Shown one piece after another: positions 40,622 to 51,094 of a stretch of 64,000 nt of DNA (the stretch's first letter is position 1; every line of letters starts with the position of its first letter). The notes under the pieces are model-generated. The model was not told where the DNA came from, did not search any database, and worked only from the letters and a program-made list of their open reading frames with translations. This DNA is from Albibacterium sp035514885. GTDB taxonomy: Bacteria > Bacteroidota > Bacteroidia > Sphingobacteriales > Sphingobacteriaceae. The position numbers were made by a program, and so were the translations under genes. The DNA is taken from NCBI RefSeq assembly GCF_035514885.1, contig NZ_DATJCH010000012.1, positions 248,001-312,000 on the forward strand. The letters run 5' to 3'.

Positions 40622-41989
40622 ATGCAAAACATCAAGAATTATATTGAGCAAAATAAACAACGTTTTTTAGATGAGTTGTTTGAGCTACTTCGATTCCCTT
40701 CAATAAGTGCCGATCCAAAGTATAAAGAGGATGTAGCAAAGACAGCAGCCTTTGTTGCCGAAAAATTAAAAGGTGCTGGTGCTGATAATGTTGAGATTTG
40801 TCCGACTGCAGGTCACCCCATTGTATATGGAGAGAAAATAGTTGATCCGAGCAGACCCACTGTATTGGTATATGGACATTATGATGTACAACCTCCAGAT
40901 CCATTGGAGCTTTGGAAAACACCACCATTTGAACCTACTGTACGAGATGGCAAAATCTATGCGAGAGGTGCTTGTGATGACAAGGGTCAGTTTTATATGC
41001 ATGTAAAAGCATTTGAGTTAATGCTTCAGACTGATGGATTGCCATGTAATATTAAATTTATGATTGAGGGTGAAGAGGAAGTAGGGTCTGATAACCTGGG
41101 AGTTTTTGTTAGTGAAAATAAAGAACGTTTGAAGGCAGACGTTGTATTGATATCAGACACTTCTATGATAAGTTTAGAGAGTCCATCTCTGGAAACAGGT
41201 TTGCGTGGCTTGTCTTATGTTGAAGTAGAAGTTGAAGGGCCAAACCGAGATCTGCATTCAGGTGTATACGGAGGAGCTGTAGCTAATCCTGCTATTATAC
41301 TAGCAAAAATGATTGCGTCTTTGCATGACGAGAATAACCACATCACAATCCCCGGATTTTATGATGATGTAGTAATGTTGACCGACGAGGAGCGTCAAGC
41401 ACTTAATAAAGCTCCTTTCGATATTGAAGAATATAAAGAGGATTTAGGTATAGAGGATGTTTGGGGAGAGAAAGGTTATACTACATTGGAACGAACAGGC
41501 ATAAGGCCAACTTTAGAAGTGAATGGTATTTGGGGTGGATATACTGGTGAAGGTGCGAAAACTGTTTTACCTTCGAAGGCAAGTGCTAAAATATCGATGC
41601 GTCTGGTTCCAAACCAGAACTCAAATAAAATTACTGAAATCTTTAAGAATCATTTTGTTAAGATAGCTCCAAAAACTGTTAAGGTAAGTGTAAGGCCTCA
41701 TCATGGTGGGGAGCCGGTTGTTACCCCTACTGATAGTACAGCATACCGTGCTGCTTCCAAAGCAATTGAAGAATCTTTCGGAAAGGCTCCAATTCCAACT
41801 AGGGGTGGAGGAAGTATTCCTATAGTGGCTTTATTTGAAGAAGAATTGGGTATTAAGACAGTATTAATGGGCTTTGGATTAGATAGTGATAATTTGCATT
41901 CTCCAAATGAGAAATATGATATCGCAAACTATATTAAGGGTATTGAAACTATCCCACTGTTTCATAAATATTTTAATGAACTGAGTTAG
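40622..41989 (+). CDS. M20-family metallo-dipeptidase
   Basis: A 455-residue cytosolic dipeptidase of the CNDP/PepV-like M20 branch. Zinc ligands and catalytic residues are visible: H and D in YGHYDVQPPDP, the bridging aspartate in ARGACDDKGQ, the catalytic glutamate pair in IEGEEEVGS, an aspartate in ISDTSM, and a C-terminal histidine in DNLHSPNE. Full length. It would complete breakdown of dipeptides such as those released by the S46 peptidase nearby, though the two are not co-transcribed. Confidence 0.93.
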   Translation: MQNIKNYIEQNKQRFLDELFELLRFPSISADPKYKEDVAKTAAFVAEKLKGAGADNVEICPTAGHPIVYGEKIVDPSRPTVLVYGHYDVQPPDPLELWKTPPFEPTVRDGKIYARGACDDKGQFYMHVKAFELMLQTDGLPCNIKFMIEGEEEVGSDNLGVFVSENKERLKADVVLISDTSMISLESPSLETGLRGLSYVEVEVEGPNRDLHSGVYGGAVANPAIILAKMIASLHDENNHITIPGFYDDVVMLTDEERQALNKAPFDIEEYKEDLGIEDVWGEKGYTTLERTGIRPTLEVNGIWGGYTGEGAKTVLPSKASAKISMRLVPNQNSNKITEIFKNHFVKIAPKTVKVSVRPHHGGEPVVTPTDSTAYRAASKAIEESFGKAPIPTRGGGSIPIVALFEEELGIKTVLMGFGLDSDNLHSPNEKYDIANYIKGIETIPLFHKYFNELS

Positions 41990-42102
41990 TTGATTTAAAA
42001 CTAATTGTTGAGTTTATTGTTGCATTTTAACATGAACAATCGTTTCATGGTATACTTATTGCTTAAATATAACAAGAAATACAAAGGGCTTAATCTTAAA
42101 AT

Positions 42103-44073
42103 GTGAAAAAATTTTTACTTCAAGGTCGGACTCTCCCAAGATGGGTGATATTTATTGTTGATTTAATAATTATTAGCTGGTCTTTTTCTTTTTCATACTT
42201 TATTGTTGAAAGATTTGAATTCAATGATATGGTAAGAGGACATTATCTCATTTATATTTCTCTATTCTGCTTAATTGCTTCTCCTGTAATTTATTTCTTA
42301 AGGCTCCATACTGGTCTCTTGAGATATTCTAATACGCAAGACATGTTGCGTATTTTTGGTGCTGTTTTAACGTTTAGTATTCTTTTTTCAATTGTTTCAT
42401 TCTTATTTGTTCAGCCACTTCTTCACATTCAGCTGTTAAATTTGTTCAGTATATTAATCATTAATTTTTTCATTACTTCCTCACTATTAATTATGTTGAG
42501 GATTTTTGCAAAGGCGGCTTTTTATGTAATGATCAGACGCTATGGAAAGAAAGAGAGAATAAATGTATTGATTTATGGCTCAGATAAGAATGCGGTTTTA
42601 GTTAAGCAGGCATTGGAGAATAGTTCTGATGCCAATTATGTAGTTGAAGGTTTTATCGATGTTGATAGAACAAGGTTAAATAGCTACATGGAGCAAAAGA
42701 AGGTCTATCATTTTAAGGAACTTAATATTTTAAATGCTAAGAAAAATATTGACCAGATCATTATTATAAATGAATTATTAGGAGAGCGGGATAAAAAGGT
42801 TGTGATAGAGAGGGCTCTTCGCTTGGGTATTAAGGTAATAACAGTCCCTCCTGCTGGAACTTGGCTTTCTGGTAAATTGGATAAAAAGCAAATGCAGAAG
42901 TTAAGTATTGAAGATTTGTTGCAAAGAAAGCCTATCCGAATTGATCAGACCCGAGTAAGCAATGATTTGACAGGGAAAAGAGTTTTGGTTACCGGTGCGG
43001 CAGGCTCTATAGGTTCAGAAATTGTTCGTCAGGTGATAAAGTATGATCCGGCTGTCCTCATTTTATGTGATCAGGCTGAATCTCCTCTTCATGAAATGCA
43101 ATTAGATATGGAGGATAAGTATCCAAATGCTTCTATAGAAATTAAGATTGCTGATGTTCGGAGTTATAGTCGGATGCATAAATTATTCGATAATTTACGT
43201 CCACAAGTAGTTTACCATGCTGCGGCATATAAGCACGTTCCATTAATGGAGCACAATCCGTTTGAGGCTATTAAATCTAATGTGCAAGGGACTAAGAATG
43301 TTGCAGATTTAGCTGTAAAGTTTGGAACTGATAAATTTGTCATGGTTTCTACAGATAAAGCAGTTAATCCTACTAACATTATGGGTGCTTCTAAGCGGTT
43401 GGCAGAAATCTATATACAAGCCTTAAATGATGGTCAGTATTCGCTGAAACAAGGCGGGTTGAATGGATCAGGAATGTATGTATCAAAGAATACAAAGACC
43501 CGTTTTATTACGACAAGGTTTGGTAATGTGTTGGGATCAAGCGGTTCTGTATTACCTCGTTTTAAAAGTCAAATTGAGAGGGGAGGCCCCTTAACAGTTA
43601 CTCATCCAGAGATTACACGGTACTTTATGACTATTCGTGAAGCAGTACAATTAGTTTTGGAGGCAGGAACGATGGGAGAAGGAGGTGAAATATTTGTTTT
43701 TGATATGGGTAAACCTATTAAAATAGTTGATCTAGCTAAGAAAATGATTCAACTTGCAGGTTTACAGGAAGGTGTAGATATTGATATCGTATTCTCCGGT
43801 TTAAGACCTGGAGAAAAATTATATGAAGAGTTGTTGAATGCATCAGAACATACGCTACCAACTCATCATGAGAAAATAAGCATTGCGCGGGTTGTAAGTT
43901 ATCCTTTTGATGAAACAAAGAGAAACATTGATGAATTATTGTCAATTAATGAAAAACAAATCGTTAAGGATATCGTCCTCAAAATGAAACAAATTGTTCC
44001 TGAATTTGTAAGTAAAAACTCTCCATATGAGCTATTAGACGCTGAGTTGGAAGAAAAGCCTGTAACCGCCTAA
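42103..44073 (+). CDS. CapD/FlaA1-like membrane nucleotide-sugar epimerase/dehydratase
   Basis: A 656-residue protein: four membrane helices (about 15-135), a CoA-binding-like Rossmann domain (about 140-285) and a C-terminal extended SDR domain with GAAGSIGSE (NAD binding) and the region YHAAAYKHVPLMEHNP, where the membrane-bound 4,6-dehydratases (WbpM/PglF type) have their catalytic site. It probably makes a UDP-4-keto-6-deoxy sugar or epimer for capsule or O-glycan synthesis. The start is GTG; the ATG two bases earlier is followed by a stop. No other polysaccharide genes adjoin it. Confidence 0.88.
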   Translation: MKKFLLQGRTLPRWVIFIVDLIIISWSFSFSYFIVERFEFNDMVRGHYLIYISLFCLIASPVIYFLRLHTGLLRYSNTQDMLRIFGAVLTFSILFSIVSFLFVQPLLHIQLLNLFSILIINFFITSSLLIMLRIFAKAAFYVMIRRYGKKERINVLIYGSDKNAVLVKQALENSSDANYVVEGFIDVDRTRLNSYMEQKKVYHFKELNILNAKKNIDQIIIINELLGERDKKVVIERALRLGIKVITVPPAGTWLSGKLDKKQMQKLSIEDLLQRKPIRIDQTRVSNDLTGKRVLVTGAAGSIGSEIVRQVIKYDPAVLILCDQAESPLHEMQLDMEDKYPNASIEIKIADVRSYSRMHKLFDNLRPQVVYHAAAYKHVPLMEHNPFEAIKSNVQGTKNVADLAVKFGTDKFVMVSTDKAVNPTNIMGASKRLAEIYIQALNDGQYSLKQGGLNGSGMYVSKNTKTRFITTRFGNVLGSSGSVLPRFKSQIERGGPLTVTHPEITRYFMTIREAVQLVLEAGTMGEGGEIFVFDMGKPIKIVDLAKKMIQLAGLQEGVDIDIVFSGLRPGEKLYEELLNASEHTLPTHHEKISIARVVSYPFDETKRNIDELLSINEKQIVKDIVLKMKQIVPEFVSKNSPYELLDAELEEKPVTA

Positions 44074-44158
44074 CCAAGACTTAATGTATTTTTCTATATT
44101 TGAAGTCATGTATTGCAGTGATATTTAATTGTGACTAATAAATACAAAAAAGCTCTAT

Positions 44159-46303
44159 ATGGATAAAGGATTTATCGAACATATTAAACATGAATTTGAG
44201 ACGCCTTTTACCAGTCCGGTTCTCATCTTTGCTCTTATATTATTTATAATACTTCTCTCACCGATTCTTTTGCGTAAAATCAGAATTCCGGGAATAATAG
44301 GTTTAATTCTATCAGGGGTCATTATTGGGCCTTACGCACTGAACATTCTTGAAAATAATTCTGCAGTTAATTTGTTTTCAACAATAGGTATATTGTATAT
44401 CATGTTTGTAGCAGGCCTTGAACTTGATATGAACGATTTTGGTAAAACTAAACATAAAAGTTTGATCTTTGGTTTTTTTACCTTTTCGATTCCTGTACTA
44501 ATTGGCTATCCATTATTCTATTATGTATTTAATTATGATATGGCTGCCAGCATTATGATTAGTGTCATGATGGCTACTCATACATTGGTAGCATTTCCTG
44601 TAGTTACTAGTTATGGAATAGCTAAGAATGAGGCTGTTGCTGTAGCGATAGGTGGGACAATATTAACAGATACGATAGTTTTGGTGGTTCTTGCCATTAT
44701 AGTTGCCTTCTCTCAAGGAGCTTTGAACAGTCAATTTTGGATTCAAATGGGAATTTCATTTGCGATTTTCTTTTTTATAATGTTTTTTATAATTCCGAAA
44801 GTTGCTAAATGGTTTTTTAGAAAAATTGAAGGAGAAAAAACTGCACATTATATTTTTGTGTTGTTTATAGTATTCGTCGCAGCCTTTATTGCAGATTTAG
44901 CAGGTTTAGAACCTATTATAGGAGCATTTATGGCGGGTTTAGCACTTAATCGCTTAATTCCGTCTTCCTCTGCATTAATGAATAGGATAGATTTTATTGG
45001 TAGTGCTATTTTTATACCATTCTTTCTTATTAGTGTTGGTATGATGGTAGATGTAACAGTTCTTTTAAATGGACCAACTGCTATTCTTATTGCGCTTGGT
45101 TTAGTAGGAATCTCTGTTTCTGGAAAATGGACTGCAGCCTTTTTTACACAAAAGATTTTTAAATATTCTACAGCACAAAGACAGTTGATCTATGGTCTTA
45201 GCGGTTCGCATGCCGCAGCAACATTGGCTGTGATCTTAGTAGGTTATCAGAATAATATTGTTGGTGAAAATGTTTTAAACGGTGCAATATTATTAATATT
45301 GGTTTCATGTATTATTGCAACTTTTAATGCTGAAGCTGCATCGAAAAAAGTAGTTCTGGAAGGCGATTTAGATGTTGACATTCCTGAACAAGACGAGACA
45401 AATGAGGAACATATAATTCTTCCAATTGCCAACTTAAATAATATGGAAATGCTGTTAGATATGGCTACTTTGATCAGAAATAAAAAGTCACCACATCCCT
45501 TAACAGTTCTTTCAGTTGTACCAAACAATGAGATGGCTGAAATTAATCTTAAAAAAGCGCGTAAAAATTTAGACTCAATAGCAAAATATGCTTCAGGCAG
45601 TGAGACTGAGGTAAATGTAATGACGACGATTGATTATAATATTGCTGGTGGAATTAGCAGAGCATCACGTGAAATTCTGGCGACTTGTATATTAATTGGA
45701 TGGCCGAGTAAATCGAGCATTATTGATAAGCTCGTGGGAGAAAAGACGGAAAGTATATTAAACTTGACTGATATTAGTCTTTTTATGTGCCGTTTGGAGA
45801 ATCCTTTAGTCAGTCAAAAACGTATTGTATTATTTGTGCCGCCTATGGCGGAAGCTGAGAAGGGATTTCTTTATTGGCTTAATAAGATTTTTATATTAAC
45901 CCAGGAACTCAGTTTGCCATTACTATGTGTCTGTAATAACCGTTCTCAATCTGCTATAAACCAATACTTATTAAAAAGTAAATCGAGTATTAAGTTTCAA
46001 TTTGAATTGTATCAAGAATGGGATTCTTTTGAAGGTTTAAATAAATATGTAAAACCAGATGATTTCGTCGTATTTGTGTCTGCAAGAGTAGGTGACGTTT
46101 CTTATAATCACAATTTTGACAGTGTGCCGCGAAAAGTAGGTAAAGTATATAAGAATAATAATCTTATTCTGGTTTTTCCAAGTCGACGCAAAAAGAAGAC
46201 AATAGTAGATCTCACCGATATTCATCAAATATCTTATTCCCCTGGACGGGAAACTGTCGAATATTTCGGTAGAAAATTTGGTGGTATATCGAAAAGGGAG
46301 TAA
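44159..46303 (+). CDS. CPA2-type cation:proton antiporter with C-terminal Usp-like region
   Basis: A 714-residue protein. The first 400 residues hold twelve or more membrane helices with CPA2 features (RIPGIIGLILSGVIIGP, VAGLELDM, GGTILTDTIV, LAGLEPIIGAFMAGLAL). Residues about 420-714 are soluble and resemble two universal-stress-protein-like domains (ILPIANLNNMEMLLDMATLI; RIVLFVPPMAEAEKGFLYWL). It exchanges Na+ or K+ for H+. The regulatory tail suggests nucleotide sensing. It lies 66 bases before a response regulator gene. Confidence 0.88.
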   Translation: MDKGFIEHIKHEFETPFTSPVLIFALILFIILLSPILLRKIRIPGIIGLILSGVIIGPYALNILENNSAVNLFSTIGILYIMFVAGLELDMNDFGKTKHKSLIFGFFTFSIPVLIGYPLFYYVFNYDMAASIMISVMMATHTLVAFPVVTSYGIAKNEAVAVAIGGTILTDTIVLVVLAIIVAFSQGALNSQFWIQMGISFAIFFFIMFFIIPKVAKWFFRKIEGEKTAHYIFVLFIVFVAAFIADLAGLEPIIGAFMAGLALNRLIPSSSALMNRIDFIGSAIFIPFFLISVGMMVDVTVLLNGPTAILIALGLVGISVSGKWTAAFFTQKIFKYSTAQRQLIYGLSGSHAAATLAVILVGYQNNIVGENVLNGAILLILVSCIIATFNAEAASKKVVLEGDLDVDIPEQDETNEEHIILPIANLNNMEMLLDMATLIRNKKSPHPLTVLSVVPNNEMAEINLKKARKNLDSIAKYASGSETEVNVMTTIDYNIAGGISRASREILATCILIGWPSKSSIIDKLVGEKTESILNLTDISLFMCRLENPLVSQKRIVLFVPPMAEAEKGFLYWLNKIFILTQELSLPLLCVCNNRSQSAINQYLLKSKSSIKFQFELYQEWDSFEGLNKYVKPDDFVVFVSARVGDVSYNHNFDSVPRKVGKVYKNNNLILVFPSRRKKKTIVDLTDIHQISYSPGRETVEYFGRKFGGISKRE

Positions 46304-46369
46304 AGATATATCAGGTATAACATAACCTCGTTTTATATCGTTTAATAGAGAGTACAAAATAAACTATAT

Positions 46370-47734
46370 ATGATCAATGTGCTGTTAGTAGAGGATGATA
46401 CTACCTTTTCTGCTATTATTGAAAGTTTTTTAAAAAAGAATGGATATCAGGTCGAACCTTACTTTTCTATTAGCAATAGTATTGCTGCTATTAAAAAGAA
46501 TAAGTACGACTTAGTTTTACTGGACTATCGCTTAGGTGACGGTAATGGGTTGGAAGTATTAGATTTTATCCAGTCTCAAGGCCTTTTTGTTCCTGTTATA
46601 ATAATGACCGGTTTTAGTGATGTTCGTACGGCTGTTAGAGCTATGCGTAAAGGGGTTTATGATTATATTACAAAGCCGGTAAATCCAGATGAATTATTGA
46701 TGATCATAAAGGAGGCTTTGGCCAATCCTGCTGAAAAGCCTACTTCAACTGTCAGGTCGAAGCGTTTACAAGAAAATCGCTCAAATGAGAAAGAATACGT
46801 TAAAGGTAAAAGCAAGATAGCTAATAAACTTCATGAATATATTGAACTGGTTGCTCCTACGGATATGACTGTTTTGATTCGTGGAGAGAGTGGGACGGGA
46901 AAAGAATATGTTGCCAAATCTATTCATGAAAATAGTAAAAGAGCAGATAAGCCTTTTATTTCAATTGACTGTGGGACTTTATCGAAAGAGTTGGCTGGTA
47001 GCGAACTCTTTGGTCATATTAAGGGATCGTTTACAGGAGCAGTGGTTGATAAGAAAGGCCAGTTTGAAGAGGCTTCTGGTGGAACTTTATTTCTGGATGA
47101 AATTGGAAATTTAAGTTACGAGGTACAAGTTAAGTTACTTAGAGCATTGCAAGAACGAATCATTCAGCCTATTGGTGCTAATAAACAGATTAAAGTAGAT
47201 GTGCGCGTAATTGCTGCAACCAACGATGATTTGTTAGGAAGTTCGGCAGGCGGCGATTTTAGGGAGGATTTATATCATCGAATTAATGAGTTTGAAATTC
47301 ATGTTCCTCCTTTGCGTGATCGGGGGAATGATTTAAATTTATTTGTTGATTTCTTCATGAAAAAAGCAAATGAAGAGTTAGAAAGAGAAGTAAAATACTT
47401 GGATGAGGAAATAATTTCTGTTTTTGAGAGCTACGAATGGCCGGGTAATTTAAGAGAATTAAAAAATGTTGTTAAGCGTATGGTTCTTTTAACACAAGGA
47501 GACACGGTTAAGATTTCTGCATTACCGGAAGATATGGTACAATCTATAAAGAACAATGTAGATACATACGATATTTCAGGCAATGATCTTAAGTCGCAGA
47601 GTGAAGCACACGAAAGGCAATTAATTATTGAAGTTTTACAGAAAGTAAAATATAATAAAAGTAAAGCAGCCCAATTATTAAACATAGACCGTAAGACTTT
47701 ATATAATAAGTTAGATAAATATCAAATCTCTTAG
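46370..47734 (+). CDS. sigma-54-dependent NtrC-family response regulator
   Basis: A 454-residue regulator with three domains: receiver (1-120, phospho-acceptor D52 in LLDYRLGD), AAA+ domain (about 140-370, Walker A GESGTGKE, sigma-54 contact loop GSFTGA where most members have GAFTGA) and a Fis-type helix-turn-helix (about 415-452, KSKAAQLLNIDRKTLYNKL). It activates RpoN promoters when phosphorylated. No histidine kinase is adjacent, so the partner is encoded elsewhere. Confidence 0.92.
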   Translation: MINVLLVEDDTTFSAIIESFLKKNGYQVEPYFSISNSIAAIKKNKYDLVLLDYRLGDGNGLEVLDFIQSQGLFVPVIIMTGFSDVRTAVRAMRKGVYDYITKPVNPDELLMIIKEALANPAEKPTSTVRSKRLQENRSNEKEYVKGKSKIANKLHEYIELVAPTDMTVLIRGESGTGKEYVAKSIHENSKRADKPFISIDCGTLSKELAGSELFGHIKGSFTGAVVDKKGQFEEASGGTLFLDEIGNLSYEVQVKLLRALQERIIQPIGANKQIKVDVRVIAATNDDLLGSSAGGDFREDLYHRINEFEIHVPPLRDRGNDLNLFVDFFMKKANEELEREVKYLDEEIISVFESYEWPGNLRELKNVVKRMVLLTQGDTVKISALPEDMVQSIKNNVDTYDISGNDLKSQSEAHERQLIIEVLQKVKYNKSKAAQLLNIDRKTLYNKLDKYQIS

Positions 47735-47787
47735 ATTTTTCAATCTAGGTATCTTCTTTTATCTTTACTCCATTTAATACTATAATA

Positions 47788-50397
47788 TTGGCAAAAATAG
47801 AGAAAAAGGAAACGCCTTTAATGCAACAATATAATCGCATTAAAGTTAAATATCCAGGAACATTACTGTTATTTAGAGTTGGTGATTTTTACGAAACATT
47901 TGGTGAAGATGCTGTTAAGGCATCGGATGTTTTAGGTATCGTTCTTACGAAACGAGGAGCCGGTTCGACTTCAGAAGTTGCCTTAGCAGGTTTTCCTCAT
48001 CATTCTCTTGAAACGTATTTGCCAAAATTGGTACGCTCAGGACTTAGGGTTGCGATTTGCGATCAGTTGGAAGATCCTAAAACTACTAAGACTATAGTAA
48101 AACGTGGAGTAACTCAATTAGTTACCCCAGGTGTTTCTTATAATGATAATATTATTCAACAAAAGTCTAATAACTATTTAGCTTCTGTTTTTTTTGAAAA
48201 AAACACTATTGGGTGTTCGTTTCTTGATATTTCTACAGGAGAGTTTTTAGTAGCTCAGGGAAAGGTTGAGTATATCGATAAACTCTTACAGAGCTACAAA
48301 CCCAATGAGGTTATCTTAAGCAAAAAAAATCATAAAGAATTTACTGAGAATTTTGGTGACCGCTTTTATGTTTATTCATTGGATGAATGGCCTTATACTG
48401 GTGATTATGCACGAGAATTATTACTAAAGCATTTTGAAGTGAGTACTTTGAAAGGTTTTGGTGTTGAAAGATTAAGTTTAGCTATAGTTGCGGCAGGTGT
48501 TTCACTGCATTATTTAAATGAAACGGAACATCATAATCTTCAACATATCTCCACTCTTTCAAGAGTAGAGGAGGATCATTTTATGTGGTTAGACCGCTTT
48601 ACAATTCGAAATTTAGAGTTGATTGATTCGCACAATGATAATGCAATTACTTTATTAAATGTACTTGATCATACCTCTTCTCCAATGGGTGCCCGCTTAT
48701 TGAGGAAGTGGATTCTAATGCCTTTAAAAGATCAAAAACCGATTAATGCCCGATTAGATGTTGTTGATTTTTTATTAAATAACCCCGAGTTACAACAGGA
48801 GTTATTGAACGAAATTAAGCAAATAGGAGATTTAGAGCGTTTAATTAGTAAGATTGGTTTGCAGCGTGCTAATCCACGGGAAGTTGTTCAATTAAAGAGG
48901 TCATTACATGCGATTGCAGAGATTAAGCAGATTATATCACACGTTGACTCGAGGGCATTGCAAGTAATTGCTGAACAATTAAATGGCTGTAAGCACTTGA
49001 CTGATCAGATTGAAGCGGAATTACAAGAAGAACCTCCTGTTATAATAGCCAAAGGAAATGTTATAGCCAGTGGTGTGAATGAAGAATTAGATCATCTTAG
49101 GAGCATTGCTTTCGGAGGAAAGGATTTCTTAGTTGAGATTCAGAAAAGAGAAGCCGTTAATACAGGTATCCCTTCCCTGAAAATTTCTTTTAATAATGTA
49201 TTTGGTTACTACCTAGAAGTAACGAATTCCCATAAAGATAAGGTCCCGGCGACCTGGCAGAGGAAACAAACCTTAGTAAATGCTGAGAGATATATTACTT
49301 CTGAACTGAAAGAGTATGAAGAACAGATATTAGGTGCTGAAGAAAAGATATTTGCTCTTGAAAGTCGTATTTATGCAGAACTGCTAAGTTCATTATTGGA
49401 GTATATTAAGCCTGTTCAGTTGAATGCTCAGTTAATTGCCCAGCTGGATGTTTTATTAAACTTTGCATTAATAGCTAAAAATAATCATTATATAAGGCCT
49501 CAAATTAATACAGATACTATTATTGATATAAAGGGCGGAAGGCATCCTGTTATTGAAAAGAATTTACCCCTAGGAACGGAATACATTACAAACGACGTTT
49601 TTTTAGATAGTGATACGCAGCAAATTATTATTATTACCGGGCCTAATATGGCAGGAAAGTCGGCGTTGTTAAGACAAACTGGTTTGATTGTACTAATGGC
49701 ACAGATGGGGAGCTTCGTGCCGGCTAAGTCAGCAAATTTGGGCCTTGTTGATAAGATCTTTACTAGGGTAGGAGCCTCTGATAATGTATCAAGTGGTGAA
49801 TCAACTTTTATGGTTGAGATGAGCGAAACTGCTAGTATTTTAAATAATATTTCGGAGCGGAGTTTAATTTTGCTTGATGAAATTGGAAGAGGTACCAGTA
49901 CATATGATGGAATCTCCATCGCTTGGGCAATTGCTGAGTATCTACATCAATATCCAACAGCCAAAGCAAAGACTCTTTTCGCTACGCATTATCATGAGTT
50001 GAATGAGTTAACGAGTAGTTTTGACCGGATTAAGAATTATAATATTTCTGTTAAGGAAGTAAATAACAAGGTTATATTTCTACGAAAATTGGTCCCTGGA
50101 GGTAGTGAGCATAGTTTTGGTATTCACGTTGCTAAAATGGCAGGGATGCCTTCAGCAATTATTCAACGTTCTAATGAGATTCTTAAACGTTTGGAGCAAG
50201 AAAGAACCGGGGGAGAGAATATTAAGGATAGCTTAAAAAAGGTTCAGAAACAAGCCTACCAATTGCAGATGTTCTCAATTGATGATCCTGTGTTGGTAAA
50301 AATAAGGGATGTATTGAATAATTTAGATGTAAATACCTTAACACCAATTGAAGCCCTCATGAAATTAGATGAGATTCAGCGAGTACTTAAAAGCTAG
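47788..50397 (+). CDS. mutS: DNA mismatch repair protein MutS
   Basis: An 869-residue MutS of full length. The mismatch-contacting Phe-X-Glu is in RVGDFYETFGEDA, Walker A is GPNMAGKS, Walker B LILLDEIGRGTS, and FATHYHEL follows. The start is taken as TTG 47788, giving MAKIEKKETPLMQQYN, which matches the usual N-terminus; ATG 47821 would lose eleven residues including part of this conserved segment. Its 3' end overlaps the converging methyltransferase gene by 11 bases. Confidence 0.95.
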   Translation: MAKIEKKETPLMQQYNRIKVKYPGTLLLFRVGDFYETFGEDAVKASDVLGIVLTKRGAGSTSEVALAGFPHHSLETYLPKLVRSGLRVAICDQLEDPKTTKTIVKRGVTQLVTPGVSYNDNIIQQKSNNYLASVFFEKNTIGCSFLDISTGEFLVAQGKVEYIDKLLQSYKPNEVILSKKNHKEFTENFGDRFYVYSLDEWPYTGDYARELLLKHFEVSTLKGFGVERLSLAIVAAGVSLHYLNETEHHNLQHISTLSRVEEDHFMWLDRFTIRNLELIDSHNDNAITLLNVLDHTSSPMGARLLRKWILMPLKDQKPINARLDVVDFLLNNPELQQELLNEIKQIGDLERLISKIGLQRANPREVVQLKRSLHAIAEIKQIISHVDSRALQVIAEQLNGCKHLTDQIEAELQEEPPVIIAKGNVIASGVNEELDHLRSIAFGGKDFLVEIQKREAVNTGIPSLKISFNNVFGYYLEVTNSHKDKVPATWQRKQTLVNAERYITSELKEYEEQILGAEEKIFALESRIYAELLSSLLEYIKPVQLNAQLIAQLDVLLNFALIAKNNHYIRPQINTDTIIDIKGGRHPVIEKNLPLGTEYITNDVFLDSDTQQIIIITGPNMAGKSALLRQTGLIVLMAQMGSFVPAKSANLGLVDKIFTRVGASDNVSSGESTFMVEMSETASILNNISERSLILLDEIGRGTSTYDGISIAWAIAEYLHQYPTAKAKTLFATHYHELNELTSSFDRIKNYNISVKEVNNKVIFLRKLVPGGSEHSFGIHVAKMAGMPSAIIQRSNEILKRLEQERTGGENIKDSLKKVQKQAYQLQMFSIDDPVLVKIRDVLNNLDVNTLTPIEALMKLDEIQRVLKS

Positions 50398-51094
50398 ACT
50401 TTAACTCCATACGTACAAGATATTGATAGTGATCATCCTCATCAAGAATTTGAACAACCCATCCGTTTTCATTACCCACTTTAATTAATTCTTGCTGGTC
50501 AATATATATCCATCCAAAGGGTTTGCCTTTTTGCCCTTTGTATTCATATTGAAAATTGATCTCACCATAATAGTGATTTGGCTTTTGAATGCCATCATCG
50601 TAGTAGTATGAGATGTCTGAGGAATCAAATAATAACTGACCGCCAGGATTTAATAATGTTTTGCAATGGTTGAAGAGGCGTTTCAATCCATCGATGGATT
50701 CTGCAAGACCAATTCCATTCATTAAAAATAGAAGTGTATCATATTTGCCATTATTATATGAAAATATATCTTCTTGAATAACAGATTTGACCCCTCTAAG
50801 CTTCATGATTTCGCAGGCTTTGGCTGAAACCTCTAATGCCGTTACATCCATACCGCGCGTTTGGAGATATAGAGCATGGCTGCCAGCACCAGCACCTATA
50901 TCCAATACTTTACCATCGCAAAGGGCAAGTGCAATTAATTCCTGATCAGGGAAATCATTCTCACTCCTAAAGAAAAGGTCAACAGGCATGACTTCTGTTT
51001 CAGATTGATTGGTATGGAGAATCAATTCATTTTCAGTGTTATTGGTATAATAATAATCAGTAAGGGCTTCCCCATACACATCAGGATATTGCAT
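50387..51094 (-). CDS. class I SAM-dependent methyltransferase
   Basis: A 235-residue protein with the SAM-binding motif VLDIGAGAGSHALYL (about 65-79) and post-motif acid in VTALEVSAKACE. Small-molecule methylation is likely; the substrate is unknown. Its start codon overlaps the pncB stop (TAATG), so it is coupled to NAD salvage, which hints at, but does not show, a nicotinate- or SAM-related role. Confidence 0.83.
   Translation of the reverse strand: MQYPDVYGEALTDYYYTNNTENELILHTNQSETEVMPVDLFFRSENDFPDQELIALALCDGKVLDIGAGAGSHALYLQTRGMDVTALEVSAKACEIMKLRGVKSVIQEDIFSYNNGKYDTLLFLMNGIGLAESIDGLKRLFNHCKTLLNPGGQLLFDSSDISYYYDDGIQKPNHYYGEINFQYEYKGQKGKPFGWIYIDQQELIKVGNENGWVVQILDEDDHYQYLVRMELKSSF

Noticed and set aside
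46370..46374. Two-component operon with the antiporter
   Set aside because: The antiporter's soluble tail has no histidine-kinase motifs, so adjacency to the response regulator is not evidence of a signalling pair.
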